Positions 49,896-58,002 of a stretch of DNA of 64,000 bases are shown here, in pieces (the first letter of the stretch is position 1; every line of letters begins with the position of its first letter). The DNA lies in assembly GCF_009831455.1 (NCBI RefSeq), contig NZ_WOWO01000002.1, forward strand, positions 248,001 to 312,000. The letters run 5' to 3'. The notes under the pieces are model-generated. The model was not told where the DNA came from. It did no database searches and saw only the letters and a list, made by a program, of their open reading frames with translations. Both the position numbers and the translations under genes were made by a program. Source of the DNA: Salinirussus salinus. Lineage in GTDB: Archaea > Halobacteriota > Halobacteria > Halobacteriales > Haloarculaceae.

Positions 49896-49938
49896 ACAAC
49901 TATCCCCTCAGGAGCCAGATGGAAATAGCCGACGGCCG

Positions 49939-50682
49939 TCAGGGCGCCAGGCGGTTCTTCCGGCCTTTCATCTCGCGCTCGTAGTAGTCGAAGGTGACCG
50001 GACACCAGTCCGCCGCGAGGTCGAGCAGCTCTTCTGTCAGCTCACGGATCTCCCACTGTGCGTCCGCAGCCGCTCGCATGTCAGCCACGTGCATCAACAT
50101 CCTGACATTCATCGACATCACGATGTTGACCTTCGTGCCGATGGGCAGCACGAACCGGGCGTCCTCGGGGGGCATCCCCAGGTCGAGCAGCTCCTGGTAG
50201 CTCTCGACGGCGTCGGCGACGGTCTCCCGGAACAGCTCCTCACGGCGACGGACCTGCTCCTCGTCGACATCGGCCGTTCGCTGGTTCCGGCCGACCCAGT
50301 CCGGGTCGGTCGCGGAGGGCGGGACGACGACCATCTCGCCGTCGCGGACGGCCGCTGGGTCGACGTCGTCGAACGCGACGTAGCGCATGCTCCGGACGTC
50401 GAATGAGACGTGGCGGTGGCGGGTGATCTGGGCCATACACGACCGGCTTACCCCTTTCACCGCGAAGGTGGCCTGTGGGTGTTCGAAGGGCCCGAAGTGA
50501 CCGTGGTCCATCAGGTGGCCGATGAGGGTCCGCATCTTCTCTTCTGTCGTGTCTCCGTCGACCGTCTCCATCGTCTCCTCGAAGGTGAGGTCGCCGACAA
50601 ACTCCTGCATGTAGTCGTTTCGGGCCGCTTTGCAGATGAGCTCCTCCGGGTTCTCTGTTGCCTCGACGAGTTGGACTTCCAT
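49939..50682 (-). CDS. thyX: FAD-dependent thymidylate synthase ThyX
   Basis: 247 residues. The ThyX signature RHRHVSFDVRSMRY is present (usual form RHRxxSxNxxSxRY, with the Asn changed to Asp here), together with HGHFGPFEHPQATFAV and the FAD/dUMP contacts VNIVMSMNVRMLMHVADMR. It makes dTMP from dUMP with methylene-folate and FAD. The ATG at 50682 fits the family's usual start (MEVQLVEATENPEE); an in-frame ATG at 50694 would overlap the endonuclease gene. No intein or intron interrupts it. Confidence 0.93.
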   Translation of the reverse strand: MEVQLVEATENPEELICKAARNDYMQEFVGDLTFEETMETVDGDTTEEKMRTLIGHLMDHGHFGPFEHPQATFAVKGVSRSCMAQITRHRHVSFDVRSMRYVAFDDVDPAAVRDGEMVVVPPSATDPDWVGRNQRTADVDEEQVRRREELFRETVADAVESYQELLDLGMPPEDARFVLPIGTKVNIVMSMNVRMLMHVADMRAAADAQWEIRELTEELLDLAADWCPVTFDYYEREMKGRKNRLAP

Positions 50683-50683
50683 G

Positions 50684-51451
50684 TCAGGCTGCATTAGTGG
50701 TTGTGTGCCTCCTGTAAAACGCTTCCTTCAGCTCCTCGTACATTTCTTTGCTCCCGGTCTCGAATTTGTACTCGAAGCCCGGTACCGGCTCGCCGACGTA
50801 CTCGAAAAACCACTCAGTCTCATCGGAAGTCAGCATGAGTCTCCCCTCGTGAAATGTTGGAGTGATGGGCGTCGGGTCAAAGAGTCCGCGGACGAATGCT
50901 TTCCGGTCTTTCTCGTTGTACGCAGAGATCCAGACCTGGGGACGTGTGTGTCCTTTTGTTCCCCACAGCAAGTTTCCGTCACAGACGTACCAGAGCTTGA
51001 GAGTTATTGGCTGTAGTCGCAAATCCTCGGGGAAGCGTTTCTGTTCTTCGGTGTACCATTCGGCATACCGATTGAGTTCTGTATGTCGGCGCGTCGTCAA
51101 GAGATACTGGTCACGGATCTCGTAGTCGACGGATGCAAACCGCTCTAGTGCCGACGAGCGATTCGCTTCGCGGATCTCGTCACTCGTCCGACGGAGGGTG
51201 ACAGTATTCGAAAGCCACGCCAGCTGTTCGTCGATCCATTCCAAGAATCGGGAGTTGACGCTGTGTACCTCCATCCGAGGGTTCGCTGCTGATGGGGGGT
51301 TGTGAACTGTTGCGTCGCCCATCAACAACCCGCTCAGTATTTCATGGCGGCGCCGGTCGAGCGGCGGATAAGAACAGTCGGCCGACATAGCCCAGTGCTG
51401 CGCGAGCCGCTCGTAGGAATCACCACACGCCGGACATTCAGTATCCCCCAT
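50684..51451 (-). CDS. Free-standing LAGLIDADG-type homing endonuclease
   Basis: 255 residues. Two motifs fit the LAGLIDADG dimer core: ILSGLLMGDATV (residues 38-49) and ITLKLWYVCDGN (149-160), each with an acidic end residue for metal-dependent DNA cutting. A C2HC or zinc-ribbon-like start (CPACGDSYERLAQHWAMSADC) may add DNA recognition. It is followed with one base of spacing, or with an 11-base overlap for the longer thyX start, by thyX in the same direction. The base composition is more AT-rich than its neighbours, consistent with an acquired gene. Confidence 0.82.
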   Translation of the reverse strand: MGDTECPACGDSYERLAQHWAMSADCSYPPLDRRRHEILSGLLMGDATVHNPPSAANPRMEVHSVNSRFLEWIDEQLAWLSNTVTLRRTSDEIREANRSSALERFASVDYEIRDQYLLTTRRHTELNRYAEWYTEEQKRFPEDLRLQPITLKLWYVCDGNLLWGTKGHTRPQVWISAYNEKDRKAFVRGLFDPTPITPTFHEGRLMLTSDETEWFFEYVGEPVPGFEYKFETGSKEMYEELKEAFYRRHTTTNAA

Positions 51452-51570
51452 TAACCGGTTGTACCAGCGCTTCCAGCAATAAGAATCGGCCTGCTGGTGA
51501 AAGTGGAGAACCTGTTAGGTCGACGTTCGAGCTCGAGAACAAAAGGCCCGCCACGGACCGCTCAGGGAGA

Positions 51571-52251
51571 CTACAGCACCCGCCAGGGCGAGGGGTCGCC
51601 GCCGAGCCCGCGCACGCGGACCTCCCGTTGCCCCTCGCGCTCGCGAAGTTGCACCTGGCCGTCGAAGTTCTGTTTGAGCACCTGCAGGGTCTGCTGGTCG
51701 TGAGCGCTCTCGTCGATGGTGAACAACCCGACGAAGCCCGCCCCGTCCAGCCGCGAGGCGAGGACGTGACAGAACTTGAAGACGGTCTTCTCATCGGTGT
51801 AGGTCAGCATCGTGGACAGCGAGGTCAGCCCGAACCGGCCGCGGTCGTACCCGCCGACGTCGACCCGGTCGAGTGCCTCCGTGATGCAGACGCCGATGCT
51901 GGTCAGGTCCGCGGGGTCCGAGACGCGGTGGACGTGGCTGCCGCCCTCGAGTTCCTGGCTCTCGCGGCTCCCCTCCGCACGGCAGTCGACCACGCTGAGT
52001 GCTCGCCCCTCGAACTCCGCCCGCTCGCGGATGTCGTCGACGAACCCCTCCGCGGTGCCGCTCGTCGTGACGGCGAGTGCGGCCTCGCTCCGGGAGAGTC
52101 CGTCGGCCAGAAACGACTGCAGCAGCCCGTCTTTGCCGGTCATCGCCGGGCCGGAGATCAGCAGCGCAGTCCCCGACGGAACCGACCGCAGGCGGTCGAC
52201 GTCGAGCACGCCCCCGAGGTCGTAGGCGCCGCGGTCAGCCGCCCCCGCCAT
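51571..52251 (-). CDS. RecA-superfamily/DUF7504-like protein
   Basis: 226 residues. A P-loop-like GTALLISGPAMTGKDGLLQSFL segment is at residues 28-50. Later strands (ALAVTTSGTAEGFVDDIRERAE and GLFTIDESAHDQQTLQVLKQNFDGQVQLRE) follow the KaiC/RecA layout, although a clear Walker B is not obvious. Haloarchaeal DUF7504 proteins of this type sit beside HalX regulators. The 17-base overlap with the upstream response-regulator gene shows coupled translation. It may be the ATP-using partner of that regulator. The cue is unknown. Confidence 0.75.
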   Translation of the reverse strand: MAGAADRGAYDLGGVLDVDRLRSVPSGTALLISGPAMTGKDGLLQSFLADGLSRSEAALAVTTSGTAEGFVDDIRERAEFEGRALSVVDCRAEGSRESQELEGGSHVHRVSDPADLTSIGVCITEALDRVDVGGYDRGRFGLTSLSTMLTYTDEKTVFKFCHVLASRLDGAGFVGLFTIDESAHDQQTLQVLKQNFDGQVQLREREGQREVRVRGLGGDPSPWRVL

Positions 52252-52819
52252 CGTCGACCCCCCGGATGGCCGCGATGAACTCTTCGTCGTCCGCGATGCC
52301 GCCGATCGTCTCCGAGAGCCGGTCGCGCAACTCCTCGACCTCCGCCGTCAGCCGCCGGTACTCCCGGTTCTCCGCCAGCGCCGCGTCCTCCTTGGTCGCC
52401 TCGAGCGCCGCCCGCTTCTCGACCAGGGCGTAGTACTCCCGGAGCAGGCTGTCGTACTCCGACCGCGCCAGCAGGGCCTCGACGGTCTCTGTCAACTGGT
52501 CGGCGTCCACCGGCTTCGAGAGGTAGGTGTCAAAGCCCATCTCGAGGATCTCGAAGTCCGGGTCGACAGCCGTCACCATCGCCACCCGGCAGTCGATGCC
52601 CCGTTCGCGGATCCGTTCGAGGAGCTCGTCGCCGGACAGCCCGGGCATCTTCCGGTCGAGCAACACCACGTCGACCGAGTCGTCGAGCCGGCGTAATCCC
52701 TCGTCGCCGTCCGCGGCCACCCGGACCTCGTAGGCCTCCTCGAGCCAGATCTCGTAGGTCCCAGCGACGTCGGGCTCGTCCTCGACGATCAGCACGACGG
52801 GGTCGTCTGTCCCATCCAT
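52235..52819 (-). CDS. HalX-domain response regulator
   Basis: 194 residues. The receiver domain at residues 1-118 has the acidic pocket VLIVEDEPD, the phosphoacceptor Asp in VVLLDRKMPGLSGDELL, and the switch Lys in DTYLSKPVD. The C-terminal helices (LLREYYALVEKRAALEATK through LTAEVEELRDRLSETI) are the HalX domain, found only in haloarchaea. There is no DNA-binding HTH, so output is probably through protein contact. No histidine kinase gene is in the window; the DUF7504-like gene overlaps its 3' end. Confidence 0.92.
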   Translation of the reverse strand: MDGTDDPVVLIVEDEPDVAGTYEIWLEEAYEVRVAADGDEGLRRLDDSVDVVLLDRKMPGLSGDELLERIRERGIDCRVAMVTAVDPDFEILEMGFDTYLSKPVDADQLTETVEALLARSEYDSLLREYYALVEKRAALEATKEDAALAENREYRRLTAEVEELRDRLSETIGGIADDEEFIAAIRGVDDGGGG

Positions 52820-52931
52820 CTCGTCTCGCCGGGGGGTTGTATTTCAGTCCACATAGCCCTGTGGGTTGGCCGGTCGTCGCCGCTCCGGAGTTCGATAGGC
52901 TTAAACTGCCAGGTCGGAAACTACCGGCCGC

Positions 52932-53003
52932 GGGCTCGTAGATCAGTGGTAGATCATCCCCCTGGCACGGGGAAGGCCCGGGGTTCAAATCCCCGCGAGT
53001 CCA
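52932..53003 (+). tRNA. tRNA-Ala (anticodon GGC)
   Basis: GGGCTCG at the 5' end pairs with CGAGTCC at the 3' end. The D arm is GATC/GATC, the anticodon stem is TCCCC/GGGGA with loop CTGGCAC, and the T arm is CGGGG/CCCCG around TTCAAAT. The GGC anticodon reads GCC. The discriminator is A. CCA is not encoded. Confidence 0.93.
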
Positions 53004-53063
53004 CTCGACTCACTTCGTTCGTCTCATTCCCTCGCGAGCCCCCGCTCACTCCGTTCGCGGGGA

Positions 53064-53122
53064 CCCCGCGAGTCCACTCGCTCCGCGGGTCGTTCCGCTC
53101 GCGAGACCCCCGCGAGTCCACT
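53064..53122 (+). repeat. Two downstream copies of the tRNA-Ala 3' end
   Basis: The tRNA 3' end and flank, ccccgcgagtccactcg, recurs at 53064-53080 and, for ccccgcgagtccact, at 53108-53122. These are exact matches of 15 to 17 bases and keep the tRNA orientation. With the copy inside the tRNA they form three direct repeats over about 130 bases, separated by short GC-rich spacers. The pattern suggests stacked attachment sites or repeat-driven duplication. Confidence 0.7.
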
Positions 53123-53161
53123 GGGTCCCGTAAGCCCGGCTGGCTCCCGAACCACCAGGGT

Positions 53162-53476
53162 TCAGGTCCGGTCGATCTGCGTCTGCTCGGCCGCGACGAA
53201 CGTCTCGGACCCCGCCAGAAACTCCGCCTCGTCGGCCTGGATCGCCTCGTTCAGTTCCTCGGTGAACCCCGACTGGATGTCCTCGGTCGACTCGAAGTAC
53301 AGCTCCGCGACCCCGTCGTAGGGGGCGTCCCCGGGGTTGATCGCCGGGGCGATGGTGTACCGCTGCAGCGTCGACACCTTCTCGATCTGCTTGACGTGTT
53401 CCTCGTCCCAGTACTCGACGAACGCCTCCCAGTCCAGGTCGTCCCGTTTCTCGACCAGCGCCACGATCTTGAGCAT
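53162..53476 (-). CDS. EthD-family dimeric alpha-beta barrel protein
   Basis: 104 residues. LKIVALVEKRDDLDWEAFVEYWDEEHVKQIEKVSTLQRYTIAP follows the EthD pattern of a ferredoxin-like dimer, with an acidic and aromatic pocket, then YDGVAELYFESTEDIQSGF and a final strand. EthD proteins often accompany oxygenases or degradation enzymes, with unknown chemistry. A TATA-like ataatataact lies about 25 bases upstream of the ATG at 53476. No companion oxygenase is nearby. Confidence 0.82.
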   Translation of the reverse strand: MLKIVALVEKRDDLDWEAFVEYWDEEHVKQIEKVSTLQRYTIAPAINPGDAPYDGVAELYFESTEDIQSGFTEELNEAIQADEAEFLAGSETFVAAEQTQIDRT

Positions 53477-53627
53477 ACCTGACACAGGTGTCCCGGGGAT
53501 AATATAACTCCGCCGCGTGCCGGCCCGTCGCGCGCCCGTGGAGGCTTCGCACAATCTCGCAGCTAGCACAGTCCCGCAGTCAGCATAGTCCCGTAGCTAT
53601 TTGCCGGAGACGCGAGAGCGGGGAGGT

Positions 53628-54113
53628 ATGGAACGGATCGAACTCGATGAGGCGCCGCCGGCAGCACTCTCGACCGGGTACGGCCGTCTCGCGCTCGACG
53701 ACGCGCTCGGCGCGACCGACCTGGCGGTCAAGTACTACGACCTCGACCCCGGGGAGGTCTTCTCCGGAGCGTACCACACCCACGAGAGCCAGGAGGAGAT
53801 CTTCATCATCCTTGAGGGGGAGGCGACCTGGGACACCGAGGAGGGCGAAGCCAGCATGACACTGTCTGCCGGGGAGGCGGTTCGCTTCGCGCCCGGCGAG
53901 TTCCAGCACGGCTACGTCGAGGAGAGTCGCGAGGAAGGCGTCCGCGCGCTCGCGCTCGGCGCGCCGCCGGGGATGGACGAAACCGTCTCGAAGTTCACAT
54001 GCCCCGCCTGCGAGGAGGTGACCGAGCACGACGTCGACCTCGATGCCGACGAGCGGGTCTCGACGGCGACCTGCCGGAACTGCGGGAACGAGGTCAGGAC
54101 GGAGCTGGGCTGA
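53628..54113 (+). CDS. Cupin-domain protein with C-terminal zinc ribbon
   Basis: 161 residues. The cupin motif AYHTHESQEEIFIILEGEATWDTEEG gives His50, His52 and Glu57 as likely metal ligands, and a later His is in EFQHGYVEE. The final 35 residues (KFTCPACEEVTEHDVDL, ending STATCRNCGNEV) are a zinc ribbon, an added part. It may be a small-molecule-binding regulator or a sugar- or acid-handling enzyme. A TATA-like tagctattt near 53593 is about 30 bases upstream, so the start is leaderless; the ggaggt is too close to be a ribosome site. Confidence 0.82.
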   Translation: MERIELDEAPPAALSTGYGRLALDDALGATDLAVKYYDLDPGEVFSGAYHTHESQEEIFIILEGEATWDTEEGEASMTLSAGEAVRFAPGEFQHGYVEESREEGVRALALGAPPGMDETVSKFTCPACEEVTEHDVDLDADERVSTATCRNCGNEVRTELG

Positions 54114-54152
54114 CGGCCGCCCGGGGACCGTCGGGTGCGCCCCGGCCCGGCC

Positions 54153-55793
54153 TCAGTCGCCGGCTTCCTCTTCCTCGCCCAGCTGGACGTCGTCGAAGCG
54201 GTCCCGGAGCGTCTTCTTGTCGAACTTCCCGGTCGAGGTCTTGGGGATCTCGTCGAGGAACTGGTACTCGTCGGGGAGCCACCAGTCGGGGTAGGTCTCG
54301 GCGAGGTGTTCGTTGAGCTCCTCCGCGGTCACTTCCATCCCCTCCCGGAGGACGACACACGCCATCGGCCGCTCCTGCCACTTGGCGTGGGGGACGGCGA
54401 TCACGGAGGCCTCGCTGACCGCCTCGTGGCCGATCAGCTCGTTTTCCAGGTCGACACTCGAGATCCACTCGCCGCCGCTTTTGATGACGTCTTTCTCGCG
54501 GTCGACCAGGTCGAGGTAGCCGTCCTCGTCCTGGGTGGCGATGTCGCCGGTCTTGAACCAGCCGTCCTCGGTGAACGATTCCGCGTTTGCATCCGGCCGG
54601 TTGTGGTAGCTGTCCAGCACCCACGGCCCGCGCACCTCGAGTTCGCCCATCGACTCGCCGTCCTTGGGGACGACGTTGCCCTCGTCGTCGCGGATCCGCG
54701 TCTCGATGCCCGGCACCGGGAAGCCCGCCTTGGCGCGTTTGGCGTAGCGTTCCTCCGCCGGCGCGTCCTGCAGTTCCTTCCGCAGCGTCGACAGCGACCC
54801 CAGCGGCGTGGTTTCGGTCATTCCCCAGCCCTGGATGATCGGCGCGTCGTACTCCTCGTCGTACTTGCGGATGAGCGACTCCGGCGGGGCCGAGCCGCCG
54901 ACGGTGAGCCGCTCGATATTGGAGATGTCGACCTCGGGGTTCTCGTCGAGGAACTCCGCCATCTCCAGCCAGATGGTCGGGACCGCCGCCGAGAAGGTCA
55001 CCTCCTCCTCGTCGATCAGCCGGGCGATGCTCTCGGGGTCGGTGTGGACCGTCGGGAACACCTGCTTGGCTCCGACCATCGTCGAGGCGTAGGGGACCCC
55101 CCAGCCGTTGGCGTGGAACATCGGCACCACCGGCAGGGTGACGTCGGACTCGCCGATCCCGTTGGCGTCGGTGTGACCGGTCATCACGCTGTGGAGGTAG
55201 ATGGCCCGGTGGCTGTACTGGACGCCCTTGGGCTTGCCCGTCGTCCCGGAGGTGTGACACATGCCGTACTCGGAGTCCTCGTCGAGTTCGGGCCAGTCGT
55301 ACTCCGTGGGGTGGCCCTCGATGAGCTCCTCGTAGGAGACCACCGGCTCGAGGCTCGTCTCGGGCACCTCGTCGGCCAGGACGACGTACTGCTCGACGGT
55401 GTCGAGCTGGTCGGCGTTGGCCTCGACCTTCTCGAGCAGGGCGGGGTCGACGAAGAGGACTTCGTCGGCGGCGTCATTGATCGTGAACTGGAAGTGGCCG
55501 TCGGGCAGGCGCATGTTGCACATGTGGAGGCTCCGGCCCGTACAGCCCGGCGCGAAGTAGAGTTCGAGGTGCCGGTAGTGGTTCATCGCGACCGCGCCCA
55601 CCCGACCGTCCTCGCTGACCCCGAGCTCGTCCAGCGCGTGCCCCAGCTGGGCGATCCGGTCGGCCGCGTCGGCGTAGGTGTACCGGTGTTTCGAGCCGTC
55701 GGGCTGGAGCGTGACGATCTCGCGGTCCGGGAACAGCTCTTCCGCGCGACCGATGAGCTTGTCGATGGTGAGTTGAACGTCCATCATAGACAT
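54153..55793 (-). CDS. AMP-forming fatty-acyl-CoA synthetase
   Basis: 546 residues with complete ANL motifs: CHTSGTTGKPKGVQYSH (P-loop), IQGWGMTETTPLG (core), GWFKTGDIATQDEDGYLDLVDREKDVIKSGGEWISSVDLEN (hinge) and PKTSTGKFDKKTLRDRF (catalytic Lys region). This is the medium- to long-chain fatty-acid-CoA ligase family: it adenylates a fatty acid and transfers it to CoA. A TATA-like cttataag tract (55815-55822) is about 25 bases upstream. The next gene, a CoA transferase, is divergent. Confidence 0.9.
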   Translation of the reverse strand: MSMMDVQLTIDKLIGRAEELFPDREIVTLQPDGSKHRYTYADAADRIAQLGHALDELGVSEDGRVGAVAMNHYRHLELYFAPGCTGRSLHMCNMRLPDGHFQFTINDAADEVLFVDPALLEKVEANADQLDTVEQYVVLADEVPETSLEPVVSYEELIEGHPTEYDWPELDEDSEYGMCHTSGTTGKPKGVQYSHRAIYLHSVMTGHTDANGIGESDVTLPVVPMFHANGWGVPYASTMVGAKQVFPTVHTDPESIARLIDEEEVTFSAAVPTIWLEMAEFLDENPEVDISNIERLTVGGSAPPESLIRKYDEEYDAPIIQGWGMTETTPLGSLSTLRKELQDAPAEERYAKRAKAGFPVPGIETRIRDDEGNVVPKDGESMGELEVRGPWVLDSYHNRPDANAESFTEDGWFKTGDIATQDEDGYLDLVDREKDVIKSGGEWISSVDLENELIGHEAVSEASVIAVPHAKWQERPMACVVLREGMEVTAEELNEHLAETYPDWWLPDEYQFLDEIPKTSTGKFDKKTLRDRFDDVQLGEEEEAGD

Positions 55794-55900
55794 TCGATAG
55801 CATCACCCGGCAGCGACTTATAAGTTGACGACATCGGCCCGCGGACGGCGAATCGGCGGGTCGGGAGCGTGCGAGGCAGGACGTCCCGCGGACCCTGCAC

Positions 55901-55910
55901 GCTTATTTCC
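55901..55910 (+). promoter_or_regulatory. TATA element for the CoA transferase
   Basis: The gcttatttcc tract is about 25 bases before the ATG at 55932, which fits a leaderless start and excludes the longer frame start at 55869. Confidence 0.55.
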
Positions 55911-55931
55911 CTGGCCGCGGCAGGGGAGGGT

Positions 55932-57101
55932 ATGCGACTCGACGGAGTGCGCGTCCTCGACCTCTCGCAACTGCTCCCGGGCCCGTACGCCACGCAACTG
56001 CTGGCGGACGCGGGCGCGGACGTGATCAAAGTGGAGACCGCGGACGTCGGCGACGGCGCCCGCTACTCGCCGCCCCAGACCGAGGACGGCGTCGGTGCCC
56101 TGTTCGACGCCGTCAACCGCGGCAAGCGCAGCGTCGCGCTCGACCTCAAAGACGAGGAGGGACACGAGGCGTTCATGCGGCTGGCCGAGACCGCCGACGT
56201 CGTCTTCGAGCAGTTCCGCCCCGGCGTCGTCGACCGGCTGGGCGTCGACTACGAGTCCGTCCGGGAGCACAATCCGGACATCGTCTACTGCTCGCTGACG
56301 GGCTTCGGTCAGGCCGGCCCCCACGAGGACCGGGTGGGCCACGACCTCAACTACATCGGGATGGCGGGGCTGCTCGACATGACCCGCGAGGACCCCGACA
56401 TGGCTCCGCAGATCCCCGGCTACCCCGTCGCCGACATGGCCGGCGGCCTCCTGTCGGCCTTTGGCATCGTCGGCGCGCTCGCCTCCCGCGAACTCGGCAA
56501 CACCGGCGGCGAGTACGTCGACGTGGCGATGACCGACGTGATCCTCTCCTTTTCGCAGGCGGTCGCCCACGAGGGGCTGACCGGCGGCGACCCGCGACCC
56601 GGCGCGACGACGCTCAGCGGCGGGCTCCCCTGGTACGACGTCTACGAGACCGCCGACGGCGAGTACGTCACCATCGCCGCCCTCGAGCCGAAATTCTGGG
56701 AGACCTTCTGCGAGGCCGTCGGCCGGGAGGACCTGGTCGACAGCCACAACACGGACGACCCCGCGGAACTCGCGGCGGTCCGCGAGGAACTCGAGGGGAT
56801 CTTCGCCGGGAAGACCCGCGCGGAGTGGGAGGCCGAACTCGGGGACGTGGAGGCGATGGTCGCGCCGGTCCGCACGCCCGCGGAGGCCTACGACAGCGAC
56901 CACGTCGCGGCCCGCGGCCTGGTCGACGAGAGCACCCACACCCCGCGGGTCGGCTTCCCGGTCCACTCCTCGGAGGCCGCCGACGGCGCCCGGACAGGCC
57001 CGCCGGGCCACGGCGCGGACACCCGCGACCTGCTCGCGGAGGCCGGCTACGGCGAGGAGGAACTCGACCGCCTGGCCGAGGACGGCGTCCTCGGCGAGTA
57101 G
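55932..57101 (+). CDS. CaiB/BaiF-family CoA transferase (class III)
   Basis: 389 residues. Start RLDGVRVLDLSQLLPGPYATQLLADAGADVIKVE is the family signature. The catalytic Asp of class III transferases is in the VGHDLNYIGMAGLLDM segment. A VDVAMTDVILSFSQAVAHEGL segment and a VRTPAEAYDSDHVAARGL segment close the interleaved-ring fold. It moves CoA between carboxylic acids, for example succinyl-CoA to a substrate acid. Related enzymes also act as alpha-methylacyl-CoA racemases. Next to an SDR and a fatty-acyl ligase, it fits acid degradation. Confidence 0.87.
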   Translation: MRLDGVRVLDLSQLLPGPYATQLLADAGADVIKVETADVGDGARYSPPQTEDGVGALFDAVNRGKRSVALDLKDEEGHEAFMRLAETADVVFEQFRPGVVDRLGVDYESVREHNPDIVYCSLTGFGQAGPHEDRVGHDLNYIGMAGLLDMTREDPDMAPQIPGYPVADMAGGLLSAFGIVGALASRELGNTGGEYVDVAMTDVILSFSQAVAHEGLTGGDPRPGATTLSGGLPWYDVYETADGEYVTIAALEPKFWETFCEAVGREDLVDSHNTDDPAELAAVREELEGIFAGKTRAEWEAELGDVEAMVAPVRTPAEAYDSDHVAARGLVDESTHTPRVGFPVHSSEAADGARTGPPGHGADTRDLLAEAGYGEEELDRLAEDGVLGE

Positions 57102-57131
57102 CCGCGTCGGTTCGCGGTCCGGCTGCAGTCC

Positions 57132-57908
57132 TCAGTAGGTGAACAGGTCGACGCCGCCGGTTGCGCCCATGACCTGCCCGGTCACGTAGGAGGCCTGCTC
57201 TGAGGCCAGGTAGGCGGTGAGGTTCGCCACGTCGGCCTCCGTCCCGAGGTGGCCCATCGGGGTCGCCCGGGCGATGTCGGCGTAGTGTGGGCTGATCTCC
57301 TCGAGTTCGTCGGGCGTCAGGTCGGCCAGGTCCGCGACGACGATGTTGGGGGCGACGATGTTCGAGGTGACGCCGTCGGGGGCGCCTTCGAGCGCCAGCG
57401 TCTTGCCGAAGCCGATGAGCCCGGCCTTCGTCGTCGAGTAGGAGAGCTGCCCGAAGCCGCCGTACCAGCCGGCCATCGAGGACATCGTGATGATCCGGCC
57501 CCAGCCGCGCTCGCGCATCGCGGGGAAGACCTCCTTGGTGATGTTGTAGGTGCCGGTGAGGTTGATCAGGACGTCCCGGTCCCAGAGGTCTTCGTCGAGC
57601 TCGCCGGCGCGGCCGGTGGCGTCGACCATCCCGGCGTTGTTGACGAGCACGTCGATCCCGCCGGTCGCCTCGCGCAGTTCCCCGACGGTCTCCGCGACCT
57701 GTTCGCGGTCGGTGAGGTCACAGACCGCGGCGATGGCCTCGCCGCCCTCGTCCTCGATCTCGTCGGCGACCTCCTGGGCGCCGTCCTCGTCGACGTCCAG
57801 TACCACGACCTCCGCACCCTCTTCGGCCAGTGTGTGACAGTCCTCGCTCCCGATGCGACCCGCACCGCCGGTGACAAGCGCCGTCTTGTCGTCGAGTCCG
57901 AAATCCAT
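57132..57908 (-). CDS. Short-chain dehydrogenase/reductase
   Basis: 258 residues. TALVTGGAGRIGSEDCHTLAEEGAEVVVLDVDED is the Rossmann cofactor site, with the final acidic residue suggesting NAD. VLVNNAGMVD and IITMSSMAGWYGGFGQLSYSTTKAGL give the NNAG and Ser/Tyr-x3-Lys catalytic set, and IVAPNIVVADLADL follows. It probably oxidises or reduces a hydroxyacyl or keto substrate, such as a 3-hydroxyacyl-CoA, in the same pathway as the CoA transferase, with which it converges 30 bases away. Confidence 0.88.
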   Translation of the reverse strand: MDFGLDDKTALVTGGAGRIGSEDCHTLAEEGAEVVVLDVDEDGAQEVADEIEDEGGEAIAAVCDLTDREQVAETVGELREATGGIDVLVNNAGMVDATGRAGELDEDLWDRDVLINLTGTYNITKEVFPAMRERGWGRIITMSSMAGWYGGFGQLSYSTTKAGLIGFGKTLALEGAPDGVTSNIVAPNIVVADLADLTPDELEEISPHYADIARATPMGHLGTEADVANLTAYLASEQASYVTGQVMGATGGVDLFTY

Positions 57909-58002
57909 TGCACTCGTCCGTTCGGAGGCACCGCTCATAAAGCTCGGCCACCCGGCAGGTGTCGTCCGGACGGTGTGGCACGGCGGTACCGGACCCGGCC
58001 GC

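Noticed and set aside
49939-50694. An intein or group I intron inside thyX
   Set aside because: The ThyX frame is continuous and of normal length, with all motifs in order.
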